This document shows positions 46,156-57,970 of a stretch of DNA of 64,000 nt, piece by piece. The notes under the pieces are model-generated. The model saw nothing but the letters and a program-made list of their open reading frames with translations. It was not told the DNA's origin and ran no database searches. Each line of letters opens with the position of its first letter. Within the stretch, counting starts at the first letter, position 1. The stretch is from Laguncularia racemosa (Eukaryota; Streptophyta; Magnoliopsida; Myrtales; Combretaceae), in NCBI GenBank assembly GCA_037954665.1, contig JBBMOL010000099.1:2604001-2668000 (forward strand), in the 5' to 3' direction. Position numbers and translations under genes: made by a program.

Positions 46156-47596
46156 TCAATTTTGACTATGTCTAAATGTACTGCAATCATTGAAAATTTG
46201 ATTTACTAGACCTTGTCTCCAATTAGACCATGCATCATTGTTCTTAAATGTCAAAAGGAGATTGTCCTCACTGTCTACATTGTCTTCCTCAATGCCTTCT
46301 ATGGAATAGTATAGTGGATCAGAGGTCATCGCCATGTTAATAAAGTTGTGTAGCAAACAAAATGCCAAAATGATTTGATTATGGGTCTACACTTGATAAA
46401 ACAACAGACTCCTAAGAATGGACCGTTGCATCTTCAACAGTCCGAAGCACCTCTCAATGATATTTTTGGCAGAAGCAAGTCACAAATTAAACAACTCTTC
46501 TATAGTTTTTGGTTGATGCCATTGACGCCATTTGTTAAGATGGTACCTTTGTCCCTTAAATGGTGCAAGGAATCCCTCACAATTAAGATAGCCTCCATCA
46601 TGAGATAATAGCAACCCATATAAAGGTACATTCTAGGTTAGCACAAAAAATTGAGGGTCTAAGAATAGAAGTATGAAAAAAACAAACAATTAAACAAAGC
46701 ATGCCTTGTGGAACTTTAAGGCCATTCCTCCTAATCATTGCATCTCTCAAAATCCTACTATTTACAGTGGATCCCTCCTACCCAAGCAGTACATAAACGA
46801 AATGCATGTTTGGTGTACACACTAAGTACATTAGTGGCAATTTCATTCTTCTAAGTTTTGTATCCGGCTTTATCTTTCATTGAAACTTTGAATGGATAAG
46901 CATCCCATCTAGAGCGCCCAAATAGTTCTACAGTCGCACAAACGTATATCAAAATTAATGCACCACTTATGATGGGGAACACTGCATATAGGTTTGTAAT
47001 GTAGATTTTACCTTGAAAAATTTCCATCGATCATTGTTGGAGTTATTAGGAATAAACTCAAGCTTCTTAAACAGTTGAGTATTTAATCGTAAGGTAGCAT
47101 GTAATACACTATGGAAATACCAACTAACTATTGGTCCAGACCTCTTAAAGTTGTGCTTAATCACTCTATTTTTCACATGGTGGGCAAGTATATGCAAAAA
47201 CATTGCAATTTGCTTATCCATGAGGAGATTCCTAGTTAATCTTAATATGCTTATACACTCTAACATCTCACACAATTTGGAAAATGCACGTCTATCTATT
47301 CTCAACTGTTCAACACGGATCAAATCATCGTAATGAACAAGTCTCCTAATATTTTCACAATGTTGATAAAAGTTTAATTTGTAAGACCGAACAGTAGGAC
47401 AATCGGTATGCAAGGCCAAAGCATGCAACAACAACATATTGTGATGCCCAAGGTCATAGTAATCTACCCACAAAGCTAAAGGGAAACAAATTATCTTATT
47501 TTTCCTTTGTGATACATGGAGATGCAACATCATTTCATCCATAACTACAATTATACATGGTGAGTTTGAGTAAGTGTATGTAGGTAAATCAAGCAA
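46156..47596 (-). pseudogene. PIF/Harbinger transposase
   Basis: The minus strand encodes a plant Harbinger (HARBI1-like) transposase. N-terminal region DUF8040: RIDRRAFSKLCEMLECISIL, RLTRNLLMDKQIAMFLHILA, HHVKNRVIKHNFKRSG (47080-47320). DDE domain: GRSRWDAYPFKVSMKDKAGY, KNEIATNVLSVYTKH, then with a frame change RILRDAMIRRNGLKVPQGM near 46700-46770, EGFLAPFKGQRYHLNKWRQW near 46540-46590, IIERCFGLLKMQRSILRSLL near 46430-46470, and the C-terminal LAFCLLHNFINMAMTSDPLY. The first catalytic Asp of the GAxDGT motif is not visible (GALILIYV). Frameshifts and stops exclude activity. The longest open part is 209 codons (46967-47596). Confidence 0.88.
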
Positions 47597-48583
47597 ACAT
47601 GGATTTCACATTTAAAACATGTAATTGCTAACACCTTAAACTTAGAATTCACATTTGCAATTCATATGATAACATATACAAACACTAGTAGTAAACAACA
47701 TATAACCAAGCTTAAACCATTGCATTTGTCCTGTCTCTTTGATGGTATAGAAGCATGGTTTACCTATAATGGATCAAGCTTAGTAAGAGAAAAATACACA
47801 CACCATTCCAGTATAAGGTTATAAACAAAATTAAGAAAATCGACATTTCACCCATTGCAAGTTGACATTATGTGGAAAAGCACTCCAACAGCAGAACACA
47901 TCAAACCAAAAAACCAAAAACGGAATCGCATGATTAAGCATGGATTACACAATCTACGCTATACGTACAAACCAAAAACCTAAATCTATGAAGTACACAC
48001 ACAATTACACACGGAATAAGGCTTAAGTGCCACTTGAAATCCCCAAAAAAAAAAAAGGAATTGCCATACTGGGGTGGACATCAAAGAGGACGATGGCGAG
48101 GCTTTAAGCTCAGGCGTGCATTACCGGGCGATGTCTGCGCTACTACAGACATTGCTGATTAGAGATCCCAACACCGAATCCAGCTGCCAACAGGTTGCAA
48201 CGATGGCACCTAATGTAGATGAGATACGAGTGCATGGAGGTAGATAGGGCACGGAGGTAGATGAGATACGAGTGCTCTAACGATAGATCTAGGAGGTATT
48301 GATACAAGGTTCAACAATTTTTCCTTTGTTCTTCCTCTGATTCAGTGGCATTGTAAAGGATTTATGTGTTATGACGTCTGAATTAGGTTAATTTGGGAAA
48401 TAAAAGGGGTAAGTTTTCATGGAATTGGGATTCAAGGTTTTAAAATAGATTCAATGTTTAATGTAATCACGATTCGGATTCGAACGCTTATTCCATAATT
48501 AGTTGCAACTAAATGTTGTAATTCATATTTCGCATGGAATAGAACTGTAATAGAGTTACTGTTACAACATAGTAAACAAGTTG
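47597..48583. other. Harbinger 5' region without recognised coding
   Basis: Lies upstream of the transposase on the minus strand. It contains degenerate repeats near 48230-48275 (AGATACGAGTGC twice) and the subterminal region near 48400-48583. No coding family seen. Confidence 0.45.
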
Positions 48584-48586
48584 TTA

Positions 48587-49500
48587 AGGTTTCTTTCATC
48601 TAACTCCTTTGATTGTCAATGTAAGGTAGGTGGTATTCCATTGGTGGAAACATGAGATTGCTCATCCCCATTACACGCATTCTTAACAAATAGCACCTAA
48701 AATTAACCCTTTAGAGATGTCCTAGATTTTTTATAATTGGAGTTTCACAAACTTAAATCTCCAGTTTAAGTGACAAAAGGATTTTATTTCTTTTCATATG
48801 GCTTTAGATGAATAAAGCAAAAGGATGAGTTAGTTGTTTATATATTCTTTGTTTTTAGGTGATTTTAAAACATTATTTTAAGCCAATTGGTGAAAAATCT
48901 AAGTCTTAAAGGTGATTTAAGATGGGGGATTCAATTGGGTACACTAAGTTGAATCCCCCCATCATGGATAGGTTTTTTTTACATTGTGTATAGTTGACAT
49001 CAAGCCTAGTAATCACTTCAGATAGTAGATAATGACATGTACCACCTGTTTTTGTTTATATATATATATATATATACATATATGAATTTCATTCAATTAG
49101 AATATGCTAAATCAATCAAATTGATTGGTACAAGAATCACAGATAAAGAGTTGGGGATAAGGCAAAACAAATCAAATAGGTAGATACATCTTTTTAAGAG
49201 TCAACATGCCCCACTTAGGGGTTACCAAAATTTATTTTAAATGAAAAAAATTCATCCAACTAACGGGTACGATCAATCTCATAAAAGAAATAACATATTT
49301 CAACATAAAGGATGATAATAAAAAGAAAAGAAAAAAGAAAAAAATACATAAAATAAAACCATTTATTCTAAAAACTACCAATAAATCAATATGTCAATTG
49401 CTACGATTTTTAGACTAACAAAATTTATAGAAGTCAACTTGTAATAGTGTCAATATGTAATGTAATGAATCAGTGACACTGGAAATAGTAGGAAAATAAC
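48587..49500. other. No recognised gene
   Basis: AT-rich, with a (TA)n run at 49058-49076 and A-rich stretches near 49320-49350. Nothing coding. Confidence 0.5.
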
Positions 49501-51080
49501 AAATATAAGGATTTTATATTTTATATAATTAAAATGTAGGATCTACAAATATTAAGATCTAGAATGATAGGTTTACATATCTAGAATAGTGGAAAAAGGG
49601 AAGTGGTCTCAAAAGGAGCGTGGCTAACTCCCAATGGTTAAGGTTTGTTAAGGAGCTTTTGTATATACTTGTGCTTGTGCATGTGCATGCATGTGTGTGG
49701 CAACTCTAGAGGGGTTTTTAAAGATCAATAATCTAGTAGTAGTGGCAACTCTAGAGGGAGATTTAGAGACAAAAGTATTGTTTGTTATCACTATAAACAA
49801 GTGAGAGGTAAGATCAAAGCCATTGGTGGAATGACAAAGGTAAAGTTGTCGCTTATGTAGCAATTGTTAAGTTAGAGAATGGTGAGCTGTTGATGGCATT
49901 TAATGGTTGTAGAAAATTTGTGGAATAGGTTTTAGACTCTATAATTGGTCTCCACAAGTGTTATAGGAGAAATTGCTTACAAACTTACAAACCTATATAG
50001 AGTGGCTCTATATAAATAAGTAATGGCTAGAGGTTGAGAACTACTTGTATAAGTGGAGTTTAGGTCAAACTATAAAATGGAAAATATGGATGGTATCATT
50101 TGTGAGGTACATGTCAAAGTTATCTTGAAATGTTGAATCTCTTGACTTGGTAGATTTTGTTGATTATTGCAGTAATGAGATTTGGCAGCATAGAGATGCC
50201 TCAAAAAGGTTTAGTGGTAATAAGAGGAGTTAGTGGTGGTTCCCTTGGGAATGTTGATCTTAAGGTAGAGGATTATATTACTTATGTTATCGTCTATGAC
50301 AAGAAAATATATATTAATTGTACAATGGAAAGGTTAGCTTTACTTCACTTTTATATTGCACAAAGTTATAAGGCAGAAAGTAAAGTCTAGACAGACAAAG
50401 AGGTACTTGGTCACCTGAGTGTGCTGACCAGAAAGAGTGAAGATTTGTTGTAGATATCAATAATCATATCTAGGCATGGTTGTTAGAGTAGATGGATGGC
50501 ATCATTTAGACATATGGTGACAAACTCACAAGTATGTTAAGTGCATTAGATAGCCTTGATGTGAGTAGTTAACAAGATTAAATAAAGGATGATGTTGCTT
50601 AGATGTATGAGCAAGTATATTAAATTGTGCAAAAATTCAAGTCAATGTGGGGATTCTTTTAAGTTTGTTGCTAGTTATATATGATACTTTATTATGAAAA
50701 AGCATTTAAGCAAAGAAATAAGTGAAGAGTTAAATTAGGATCATTATATCTTTAATAGTATCATATGTTGTGTGTTATTGAAGACTAAATCATTTCCTAT
50801 TACATGTATCAAGCTTTAACTTCATGTAATTCTATATATATCTTGTTATATATTGGGTAAAGTAAATAAGAGAGTATAAGCCTATAGACTTGTTAGAGAA
50901 ATTGAGTGTTCTGAACTTATAAAAGAATTACTGTACTATCACTATTATAATATAGTAGACTAATTGACTCTTACCCCTAGGTATTTTTCTTCATCTCTTT
51001 ACTCATATAGTTCTTATAATTGTGTGTTTTGTGATCAATCACATATACTTATATATTAGTCCAACATTGTTAATGGTTTC
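49501..51080 (+). other. Possible retrotransposon debris
   Basis: The end of this stretch (50935-51060: 'gactcttacccctaggtatt' then a T-rich GTGTGTTTTGTG region) resembles the U5 end of copia LTRs. The upstream 1.4 kb contains only short broken frames, the longest being 77 codons at 50157-50390, with no motif I can name. Confidence 0.25.
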
Positions 51081-51960
51081 TTTGAGGAAAAAGAAATAAA
51101 AACTAAATCAATTTAAAAATTTATATAATTATTAATACTACCACGTTTTTGCCAAGATTATTGTAACTTAATAATATAAACATTGATTTCTTGGTAAGGT
51201 GGATCAAGGTTCAATTCCTCACTCCTCCAATAGTTATAATATGAATAAAAGTCAGCCAAAAAAACTTCTAAAAAAAATGTATTCTAAAGGTTTAAATGTA
51301 GAATTACAAGCATGAAAATTTCCTTGCTTTAAATCGTCTATTCTTTTAATACAAAAAAATTGGAAGAATAAGATGATCAAGGAGAAATAAATATTTATTG
51401 TACATGGATGGTAACACCACTCATCAAATAGCATTGCCACCACCTTCTCATTATATAAAAATAAATAAATAAAGGAAAGTGAGAAAAAGAAAGATATTTT
51501 AAATCGTCGGGCCAAAATTAAGATTAATTTTCAATGATACTCAACCTTTTTTTATTTTCTTTCTTCCGATTTAAAGATATCGATCGATGGCAAATCACCT
51601 AGTTGTGAGACAGAATTTACCCGAGATTTAAGATGGGCGACGACTCACATCATTTCGAGAAGGGCCTCCCGCAAGCGGGGCGGATGTCGTCACCAAGTTT
51701 GTACCAGTCAATAGCATGGAGATTAGCAATGCAGTTTTAAGTTTTGATTACAGAAGATCCCACCTACCTATTGGAATGAGAAAATTAACTAGGAAACATC
51801 ATCTCTTAAGCAACCAAAAGTCGTCTATGGACCATGCAAACGGGGATCACGTTCTCCATCACACAAATATTTGAAATAGAAAGAAAACGACCAAATGCCC
51901 AATGGAAAAGGAGCCTTGCCTTGCCAAATCAAAACTTGAAAAAGTCATCACATTACACGG
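51081..51960. other. No recognised gene
   Basis: Contains a GC-richer patch at 51595-51720 (CCTCCCGCAAGCGGGGCGGA) that does not resemble the neighbouring TEs. No open frame of note. Confidence 0.4.
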
Positions 51961-51964
51961 TTTG

Positions 51965-53480
51965 GGCTTTGGAGCATTGATACCGATCTTCTTATTATCT
52001 AACTTTAGACCTATAGGCAAGTGCACTTATTGATTCTATAGTATAGTAAATAAAGATATCGAGTATCGATCCCACAGAAATTACGAGTATTAGTAATTAT
52101 CTTTTTTCTAATTATCTAATCAACAAAAATTAAATAAAGAAGTAAATAAAATAAATAATGAATAAATTAAAGAAAACAATAATCAATTGAAATATATTTA
52201 GGTATTGAATCCTCTTAGAATTACTAATATAATTAATTAATTGTTATTTAAATTCTTATTTTATTCTTGGACCGTGGGAATTCCTATATTGAACTAATAG
52301 CTCCTCGAGTCATACTAATTCCTAATTTTAAGTTGATTAATTGGAATCTCTTCTTCATTAAAACCCTTAAAATTGCATTACATTCGATTTATGAATTCTA
52401 CTATTAGGTTTGACCCTAATTCGGAAGATTTATGTCATCTTATCTCTATGTTTGCATACAGATCTTTTCAATTATGCTAGATCTATTTTTATATAAAATC
52501 TTTCGATTTTTATATAAAAAATCAAATTTTAACTAATATATTAGCAATATTAAATTGAAAACAATAAAACACATAATTGAATAACAAAAATACTAAATAA
52601 ATCATTGAATAATAATCATAAAAATTATATATTCATTCTAGAGTTCATCATATCCGAATATAAAAAAAAAAAAGCTATAGGTATATTAAATCTAAAAAAC
52701 ATTGATAATTAAAAAAAAACATAAATAAAAGCATTAAAATCTAATCTTAATTTTCTAATTCTATTTTCTTATTCTAATTTTTCCTACAGTTTAAAAACTA
52801 AAACTATTCTAATCTCTAATCTCTACTCTAATGTCTTCATCTCTCTACTGTCTTAATTGGTTCCGGCGGACGAATCTTCTCGCTGGTCGTTGTCTTAATC
52901 CAATTATCGTCCAAATTTGTTCTCCTGGATTTGCGCGTTTTCCTTGCTGCAAATCTTCCGGTGGATCAACATGGATGAATCTTCTTGTGTTTCAAATCTG
53001 TCTGAAATCAATTTTACTTTGTTTTCCGATGGACCACTCTCTTCGATATACATTGGGCATTAGCACGTTCTGGAATTCAGCATTCACGGTGGTTTCTTCT
53101 TGCCATGTACATTTCTATACAGCTTTTGCCGTCAACACACCCACTAGTACAAGCGTGTACATTGCCGTGTTGCTTTCATGCTTTCTTGCACATCCTCCTT
53201 TGCTCGGCTAAATTCATAATTGGACATGATTCGTTTTCATTGTTAGATATGTCGATGCTAATTCACTTGTTGGATTTCTATCTTATAGAAATTATATTTT
53301 TTTTTAACTTTCAAGTAACTTTTTTATTAAATGATAAATTATAATTTAAAGACTCTAAAATTAAAAATAAAGATTAATTAAGTGCATTATTTATAAAAAT
53401 ATAAGAAAATTAAATAAAAGGTTATTCTAATTTATATAAGTAATTAATACATTATAAACCTTATCAAGTATTAATTAAAT
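51965..53480. repeat. Unclassified dispersed-repeat-like sequence
   Basis: Starts TTGATACCGATCTTC. It contains GGCAAGTGCACTT...AGTATCGATCCCACAG, a motif I associate with widespread plant LTR-type repeats, then long AT-rich sequence and a more balanced stretch 52830-53220. A 126-codon frame at 52831-53211 has no recognised domain. I could not find ends, a PBS or a TSD. Confidence 0.3.
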
Positions 53481-54153
53481 TTGTCCAATTAATGAACGAA
53501 CATCAAAACTGCTATATGGATCATCTTTTTCTTTTCCCCGGATAAAAAAAAAATCATCTATTTTTCGTTGGCAAAATAGAAATAATAATAATAAATAAAT
53601 AAAATAAAAGTTTGCCTACATTTCTAGAGACACTAATTTTGATGTGAATTTAGCTCCATGGGAAATTTTTACTCCTTTCTCAATAAACTAAATTTATATA
53701 ATAAAACCGTTATAATCCAATGGTACAAATAATATTACTCAAATACAATCAAACACGTAAGAATAAGAAAATAATAATAATAATAATAATAAAGTTATAG
53801 AACATATACAACAAAAGTAGCGATTACATCACAAAATAAATTAAGAGGATTTATAATTTAATTGATATTTTAAACTATAATGACTGCAATTTCCCAATTA
53901 TTAAGTTCTTAAGAATAACAAATATCTCTTAAACTATTGATTAGATGTAGATAAGTCTCCTTAAACTCCTAAAAGTACTTTTACCTGTCATAACTTTAAA
54001 AACTAGGGGTAGTATCAAAATCACTACTTAATTTTTTTTAGCTTTTCACTTAAAGCTTGAAGTTGCTAAATTTTTTGTATAATTAAACTTCTATTTGTTA
54101 AATTTACCATCTCATATCTAATTGCTTACACTTACACTTGGTCTAATGAGAGC
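53481..54153. other. No recognised gene
   Basis: AT-rich with an (ATA)n run at 53770-53791. No coding family. Confidence 0.5.
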
Positions 54154-54162
54154 ATTTAGCAC

Positions 54163-55206
54163 AATTTTTTTTTCTTTTTTTGGCAAACCTTGTACACCAT
54201 GAGGGGAAAAGGGAAAGGGCATGCCAGCTCCAAATTTTATTAATAAAAATAATAGTTACAAGAAGGGAAGGAGGCATACACCTAGCCTCTCAATAAATAC
54301 ATCATAATTATAAAACTGGTGAAAAAATAAATGAGAAAGTATTACTACCCTTATAATGAAGCCTGCAAAAATACAAGAGAAAACTAAAGAAAGGGAGTAC
54401 TACTCCCAAAATAAAAATCGATTTGCTTACAAGAAAAGATAAAAGGAAAAAAACTAAAACATTCAACATCCAAATTGAGGAATAAAAACCAGGTAAAAAC
54501 AAAGAAAATCAATAAGACACGATCCTGACATTTCCAAACCCAATCTTGTCTTGAGAGATAATCTTTTTGAAATCATTATTCAGCAGTGGCTCATGCAGAA
54601 GAAAGTTCATTGCTTTTCTCGTACTTGTTTAGTGAGCTAGTTAGTCGCAATATTTTTCTTTGTGACTAACCTAACCCTAGACTTCCTTAAGCAAGATCTT
54701 CACCCAAGAAACGTCATTATAGATATCCCACCTAGTAATTGTTGTTGATAACTATATGGACACCACTAAAGAGCATGTTTGAATCAAAACTCTTGTATAA
54801 TTGAATTGCCCGCAATACTCAAGACCTTTTACCAATGTGGTTGGTTCAAAAACGTCAATTGAAGCATGATTCAAGGGGAAACCATAACACCAAATCATTT
54901 TGCCTTTTGAGTCCCTAAGAATACCACCACCTCCACCTTTTCCTTGGCATAAACTGCCATCAACATTTAATTTTACAAGGTCATCCTTAAGACGATGCTA
55001 AGACAAAGAGTGGACCTTTCTTCTTCTAGGTGGCTTCACTACTATGGCAAATAAACCTTCATCATATCTAATTTGTCTTGTGGAGAAGGGATTTGCTCGC
55101 TCAAGATTTAAAAGATCATCCATGATCTGATTTACCAAGATTTAGGGGGATTTGTGGGTGTTTCTATTATTTCTTTCACCCCATATTCCACAAAGTTATA
55201 ATAGGT
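54163..55206 (-). mobile_element. 5'-truncated LINE
   Basis: A 1.04-kb insertion on the minus strand flanked by the 9-bp duplication ATTTAGCAC (54154-54162 and 55207-55215). The low-coordinate end carries a T-rich run on the plus strand (54164-54180), i.e. a poly(A) tail. The opposite end stops inside coding sequence, the usual product of incomplete target-primed reverse transcription. It encodes the RNase H end of a plant LINE. Confidence 0.85.
54560..55200 (-). pseudogene. LINE ORF2 C-terminal RNase H fragment
   Basis: Minus-strand blocks: LCGIWGERNNRNTHKSP (end of the RT-associated zinc-binding region, W..W.ERN pattern), then KLNVDGSLCQGKGGGGGILR, DSKGKMIWCYGFPLNH, LVKGLEYC.QF..TRVLIQTCS, RWDIYNDVSWVKILL, and a VSHKEKYCD.LAH end matching H..RE.N..AD.LA. 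This is the RVT_3/RNase H domain. The first acidic residue (VDG) is present near 54960. Stops occur in the second half, and the later acidic residues are not all identifiable. Confidence 0.75.
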
Positions 55207-55215
55207 ATTTAGCAC

Positions 55216-56199
55216 TTCTTTCTCAAAATAAAAGTCTTCTTTTTCCCTTGCACCATTGTAGAGTAAGCTTCAAAGGTGAGTTCAAGGAGGTCGACTTAGG
55301 CCGAGCTGAAAGCCCTTGATGTGTTACATGTGGGGACAAACAAGTCCAATTGGCAAGGCTAAAACTACTGGAGCTATTTTGACAAGATGTGCATTCGTTG
55401 GTCCTTAAACGGGTGTTTCCGATGAGTGGACAAGATTCATTTGTGTAGACTTTTTTTTTTTTTTTTTTGGGAGAGGGGGTGAGTCCCCCAAAGTAGAAAT
55501 GAAGAGTTCTCAATGCGTTGAGAAGCAAGATGTTTGAAAGAAGCCTCGAGCAGTCGGTTCCATTATAATGAGCTAGAGACGTGCACTCAAAGGGGTTGTG
55601 TTTCCAATGTCCCAGTCTATGGAGGATGGGAGATGAGGGCTTAGGGCAGGCTCTTCTTAAGAGCTATCTTATGAGGATGCAAGGGGAAGGCGAGTAAAGA
55701 GGGATCTTTTCCCATTGCCTTTACAACTACGGCCATCTTATTCTAACTTTGCTGCCTCACAGGCAACTTTGCCGTAACCATCTCCAACATCAACTCTCCC
55801 TAAATGTCTAGGAGGCGAAGTTCATCTAGTTTTGGGATACCTGCGAGAGGGATGAGTAAGTTGTTCCCGTAATAACTTGGCTTGGACATTTTGATGAAGA
55901 AGCTCATCACATGAGATGTTCCCTTTTCACTTCTAATAAAGTTATTTGTAGCTTGTATAAGGAGGAATAGAAAGGCCTTCATGGCTTGCCTTTCTTCGTT
56001 GCAAGCATCAAGTTAGTATGTTGACCTTAGTATTTGTATGTATCGTTAGGTGACTATTGTAATGAAATGAGAACTTTCTAATGTGATGTATTCTTATGTT
56101 GTTATTTCTTTTTTTCAAAGTGGTAGCTATGCTTTGTATTTAGTAGTCTTGAGCAAAGAACTTAATTTAGTAATACAATCCCCTTTAGCAGGATTTTTG
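55216..56199. other. No recognised gene
   Basis: Moderately balanced composition. A T20-type run at 55450-55468. Frames of 101 codons (minus, 55223-55528) and 60 codons (minus, 55800-55982) have no family signature. Confidence 0.4.
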
Positions 56200-56260
56200 T
56201 GCGTTAGGACAATTAGGAATCCTTTATCAATCAAGAATGACAGAAATTAAGCAACTCATT

Positions 56261-56460
56261 GTGTCAGATAGCTCCTAGAAACATACACGGCCGAATACAC
56301 GGTCAGAAGGCACGGCCATGTATTGTGTCAAGTAGCTCCCAGAAACATACACGGCCTGATACATGGTCAGAAGGCACGGTCGTGTATTATGTCAGGTAGC
56401 TTCCAGAAACATACACAGCCTGATACACGGCTAGAAGGCACGGTCGTGTTACACGGCCGT
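56261..56460 (+). repeat. 64-bp tandem repeat in copia LTR (three units)
   Basis: Units start GTGTCA(G/A)..TAGCTCC at 56261, 56325 and 56389. Each contains AGAAACATACACGGCC and AGAAGGCACGG(C/T)C(G/A)TGT. The array ends in the palindrome ACACGGCCGTG. Confidence 0.9.
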
Positions 56461-56648
56461 GAATATTGAGATATTTGTTTCGTGATTTATTTTGTAAATA
56501 TGGCATGTATATTTTGGTAGAGGAAGATTTGTTTTCCTAGTTTGTAAGATATAGTTGCTTGAAAAAGATATTCTCCTGTTATATATATATATATATTTGA
56601 ACATGAGTTATGAAAAGGCATTCAGCCAAATTTTCTCAAAAGTTGTTA

Positions 56649-56660
56649 TGGTATCAGAGC
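56649..56660 (+). other. Copia primer-binding site
   Basis: TGGTATCAGAGC, matching plant initiator tRNA(Met), directly after the LTR-like region and 130 bases before gag. Confidence 0.85.
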
Positions 56661-56790
56661 TACACAACTGAATATTTTGTTGAATCTATAGTTTTTCTTT
56701 TATTCTTGGAATTACTAGTTTGTTCTTGGTTTTCTTTGGTTTTAGGTTGATCAATTCCAATCAACAATTTTCTTGATAATCAAGTTGTGA

Positions 56791-57732
56791 GTGACAATTC
56801 TGTTTAGAATGTCTTCTAAGAAAACACATGAAATCTTAGCTATTAGATTTACGGGCAAGAATTATGCAGCATGGGAATTTCAGTTCAAGATATTTTTGAA
56901 AGGGAAGGAGCTTTCGGGTCATATTGATGGGTCTTCTCCAGCTCCTACAGAGTCGAAAGATCGTGGTCAATGGGAGGCAAAGGATGCTCGGATTGTTTCT
57001 TGGATTTTGAGATCTATTGAGGTTCATATGGTGAACAATTTACAATCCTTTGGCACAGCAAAAGAAATGTGGGAATACTTGAAGCGCGTCTACAATCAAG
57101 ATAATACTGCAAGACGTTTTCAATTGGAACTTGATATGAGTAATTATAGTCAAGGTAATCTCTCAATTGAACAATATTATTCTGGCTTTCTTAATTTATG
57201 GAGCGAATATTCTGGTATTATCTATGCTAAGGTGTTAAAGGAGAATTTGGCTAGTCTTCAGGCTGTTCATGAAGTGAGTCATCGTGATCAGTTTTTGATG
57301 AAGCTCAGGCCTGAATTTGAAACTGCTCGGGCTGGGTTGCTGAATAGAGATCCAGTTCCTTGTTTGGATGTATGTTTTGGTGAATTGCTGCGTGAGGAAC
57401 AAAGATTGGCGACACAAGCTGCTATTGGTGCAACTGATGGATCATCTGGAATAGTTAATGTTGCATATGCTGCTCAGACCCGAGGGAAGGGAACAATGCA
57501 GTGTTACAGCTGCAAAGAATTTGGTCATATTGCTCGTCATTGTAGTAAGAAGTTCTGTAATTATTGCAAGCAAAACGGACATATTATTAAGGAGTGTCCT
57601 ACAAGGCCTCAAAATAGAAGGCCACAAGCTCTTCATGCTGCGGTATCCGACTCTTGCAATCTTGGTTCGGCATCCACAATTGCTAGCAATAATCAATCTG
57701 TTCTCACACCAGATATGGTCCAACAGATGTGA
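56791..57732 (+). CDS. Copia Gag (open, truncated at C-terminus)
   Basis: A 313-codon frame. MSSKKTHEI at 56809 is the likelier start than the upstream ATG at 56791. It encodes a UBN2-type Gag: FTGKNYAAWEFQFKIFLKGK, GQWEAKDARIVSWILRSIE, EMWEYLKRVY, FQLELDMSNYSQGNLSIEQY, FLMKLRPEFETARAGLLNR. Two CCHC zinc knuckles follow, CYSCKEFGHIARHC and CNYCKQNGHIIKEC, near residues 238-265. Gag assembles virus-like particles and binds RNA. The frame has no stop until it runs into the gypsy LTR at 57730, so the C-terminal end and all of pol are missing here. It looks young but is disrupted. Confidence 0.88.
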   Translation: MTILFRMSSKKTHEILAIRFTGKNYAAWEFQFKIFLKGKELSGHIDGSSPAPTESKDRGQWEAKDARIVSWILRSIEVHMVNNLQSFGTAKEMWEYLKRVYNQDNTARRFQLELDMSNYSQGNLSIEQYYSGFLNLWSEYSGIIYAKVLKENLASLQAVHEVSHRDQFLMKLRPEFETARAGLLNRDPVPCLDVCFGELLREEQRLATQAAIGATDGSSGIVNVAYAAQTRGKGTMQCYSCKEFGHIARHCSKKFCNYCKQNGHIIKECPTRPQNRRPQALHAAVSDSCNLGSASTIASNNQSVLTPDMVQQM

Positions 57733-57970
57733 TGGGGATCAGCTAACATCAAGAGTTCAAGAGTCAAAATCCAATGACCCGTTACAGGGTATTGGAGGTC
57801 CAATGACAAGAGCTAGAGCTAAGCGGATGAGAGAAGCTTTGCAAGGATTAGTGATGGAGCTGCAAGAGAAGGAACCGAGCTTTACCAAGGGAGAATCGAC
57901 ATTTATTCACATTATCCAAGCTTCCAAAAGGGATCCCGAGAGAACCGGCCTTGAATGGAGGACAGAGGCT

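Larger units (their letters stand above)
40913..48583 (-). mobile_element. Probable PIF/Harbinger element
   Basis: Contains the two proteins typical of plant PIF/Harbinger elements on one strand, transposase then Myb-like. The proposed ends are flanked by TTA (40910-40912 and 48584-48586) and share TTGTTTA plus further TGTAA(T/C)AG similarity. Subterminal stretches (GGGATTTATGAAAATACCC at 41009 and its inverted relative near 48395-48425) also agree. TIR identity is modest, so the exact ends are tentative. Total 7.7 kb, including an internal duplication, a hAT-like MITE and a GRF zinc-finger gene on the opposite strand. Confidence 0.6.
56200..57729 (+). mobile_element. Ty1/copia 5' part, cut by a gypsy insertion
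   Basis: An LTR-like region ends just before a PBS at 56649-56660, followed by a gag gene that is open until the gypsy LTR begins at 57730. The LTR start is not exactly defined (about 56200-56240). The remaining copia sequence would be expected beyond the gypsy element, outside the window. Confidence 0.7.

Noticed and set aside
51195..51240. SINE-like B box (GGTTCAATTCCTC)
   Set aside because: No matching A box at the right distance, no poly(A)/T tail with TSD found, so not enough for a SINE or tRNA call.
52831..53211. 126-codon plus-strand frame
   Set aside because: Serine/leucine/cysteine-rich with no known family, lying within repeat-like sequence. It could be a captured gene piece, but nothing supports it.
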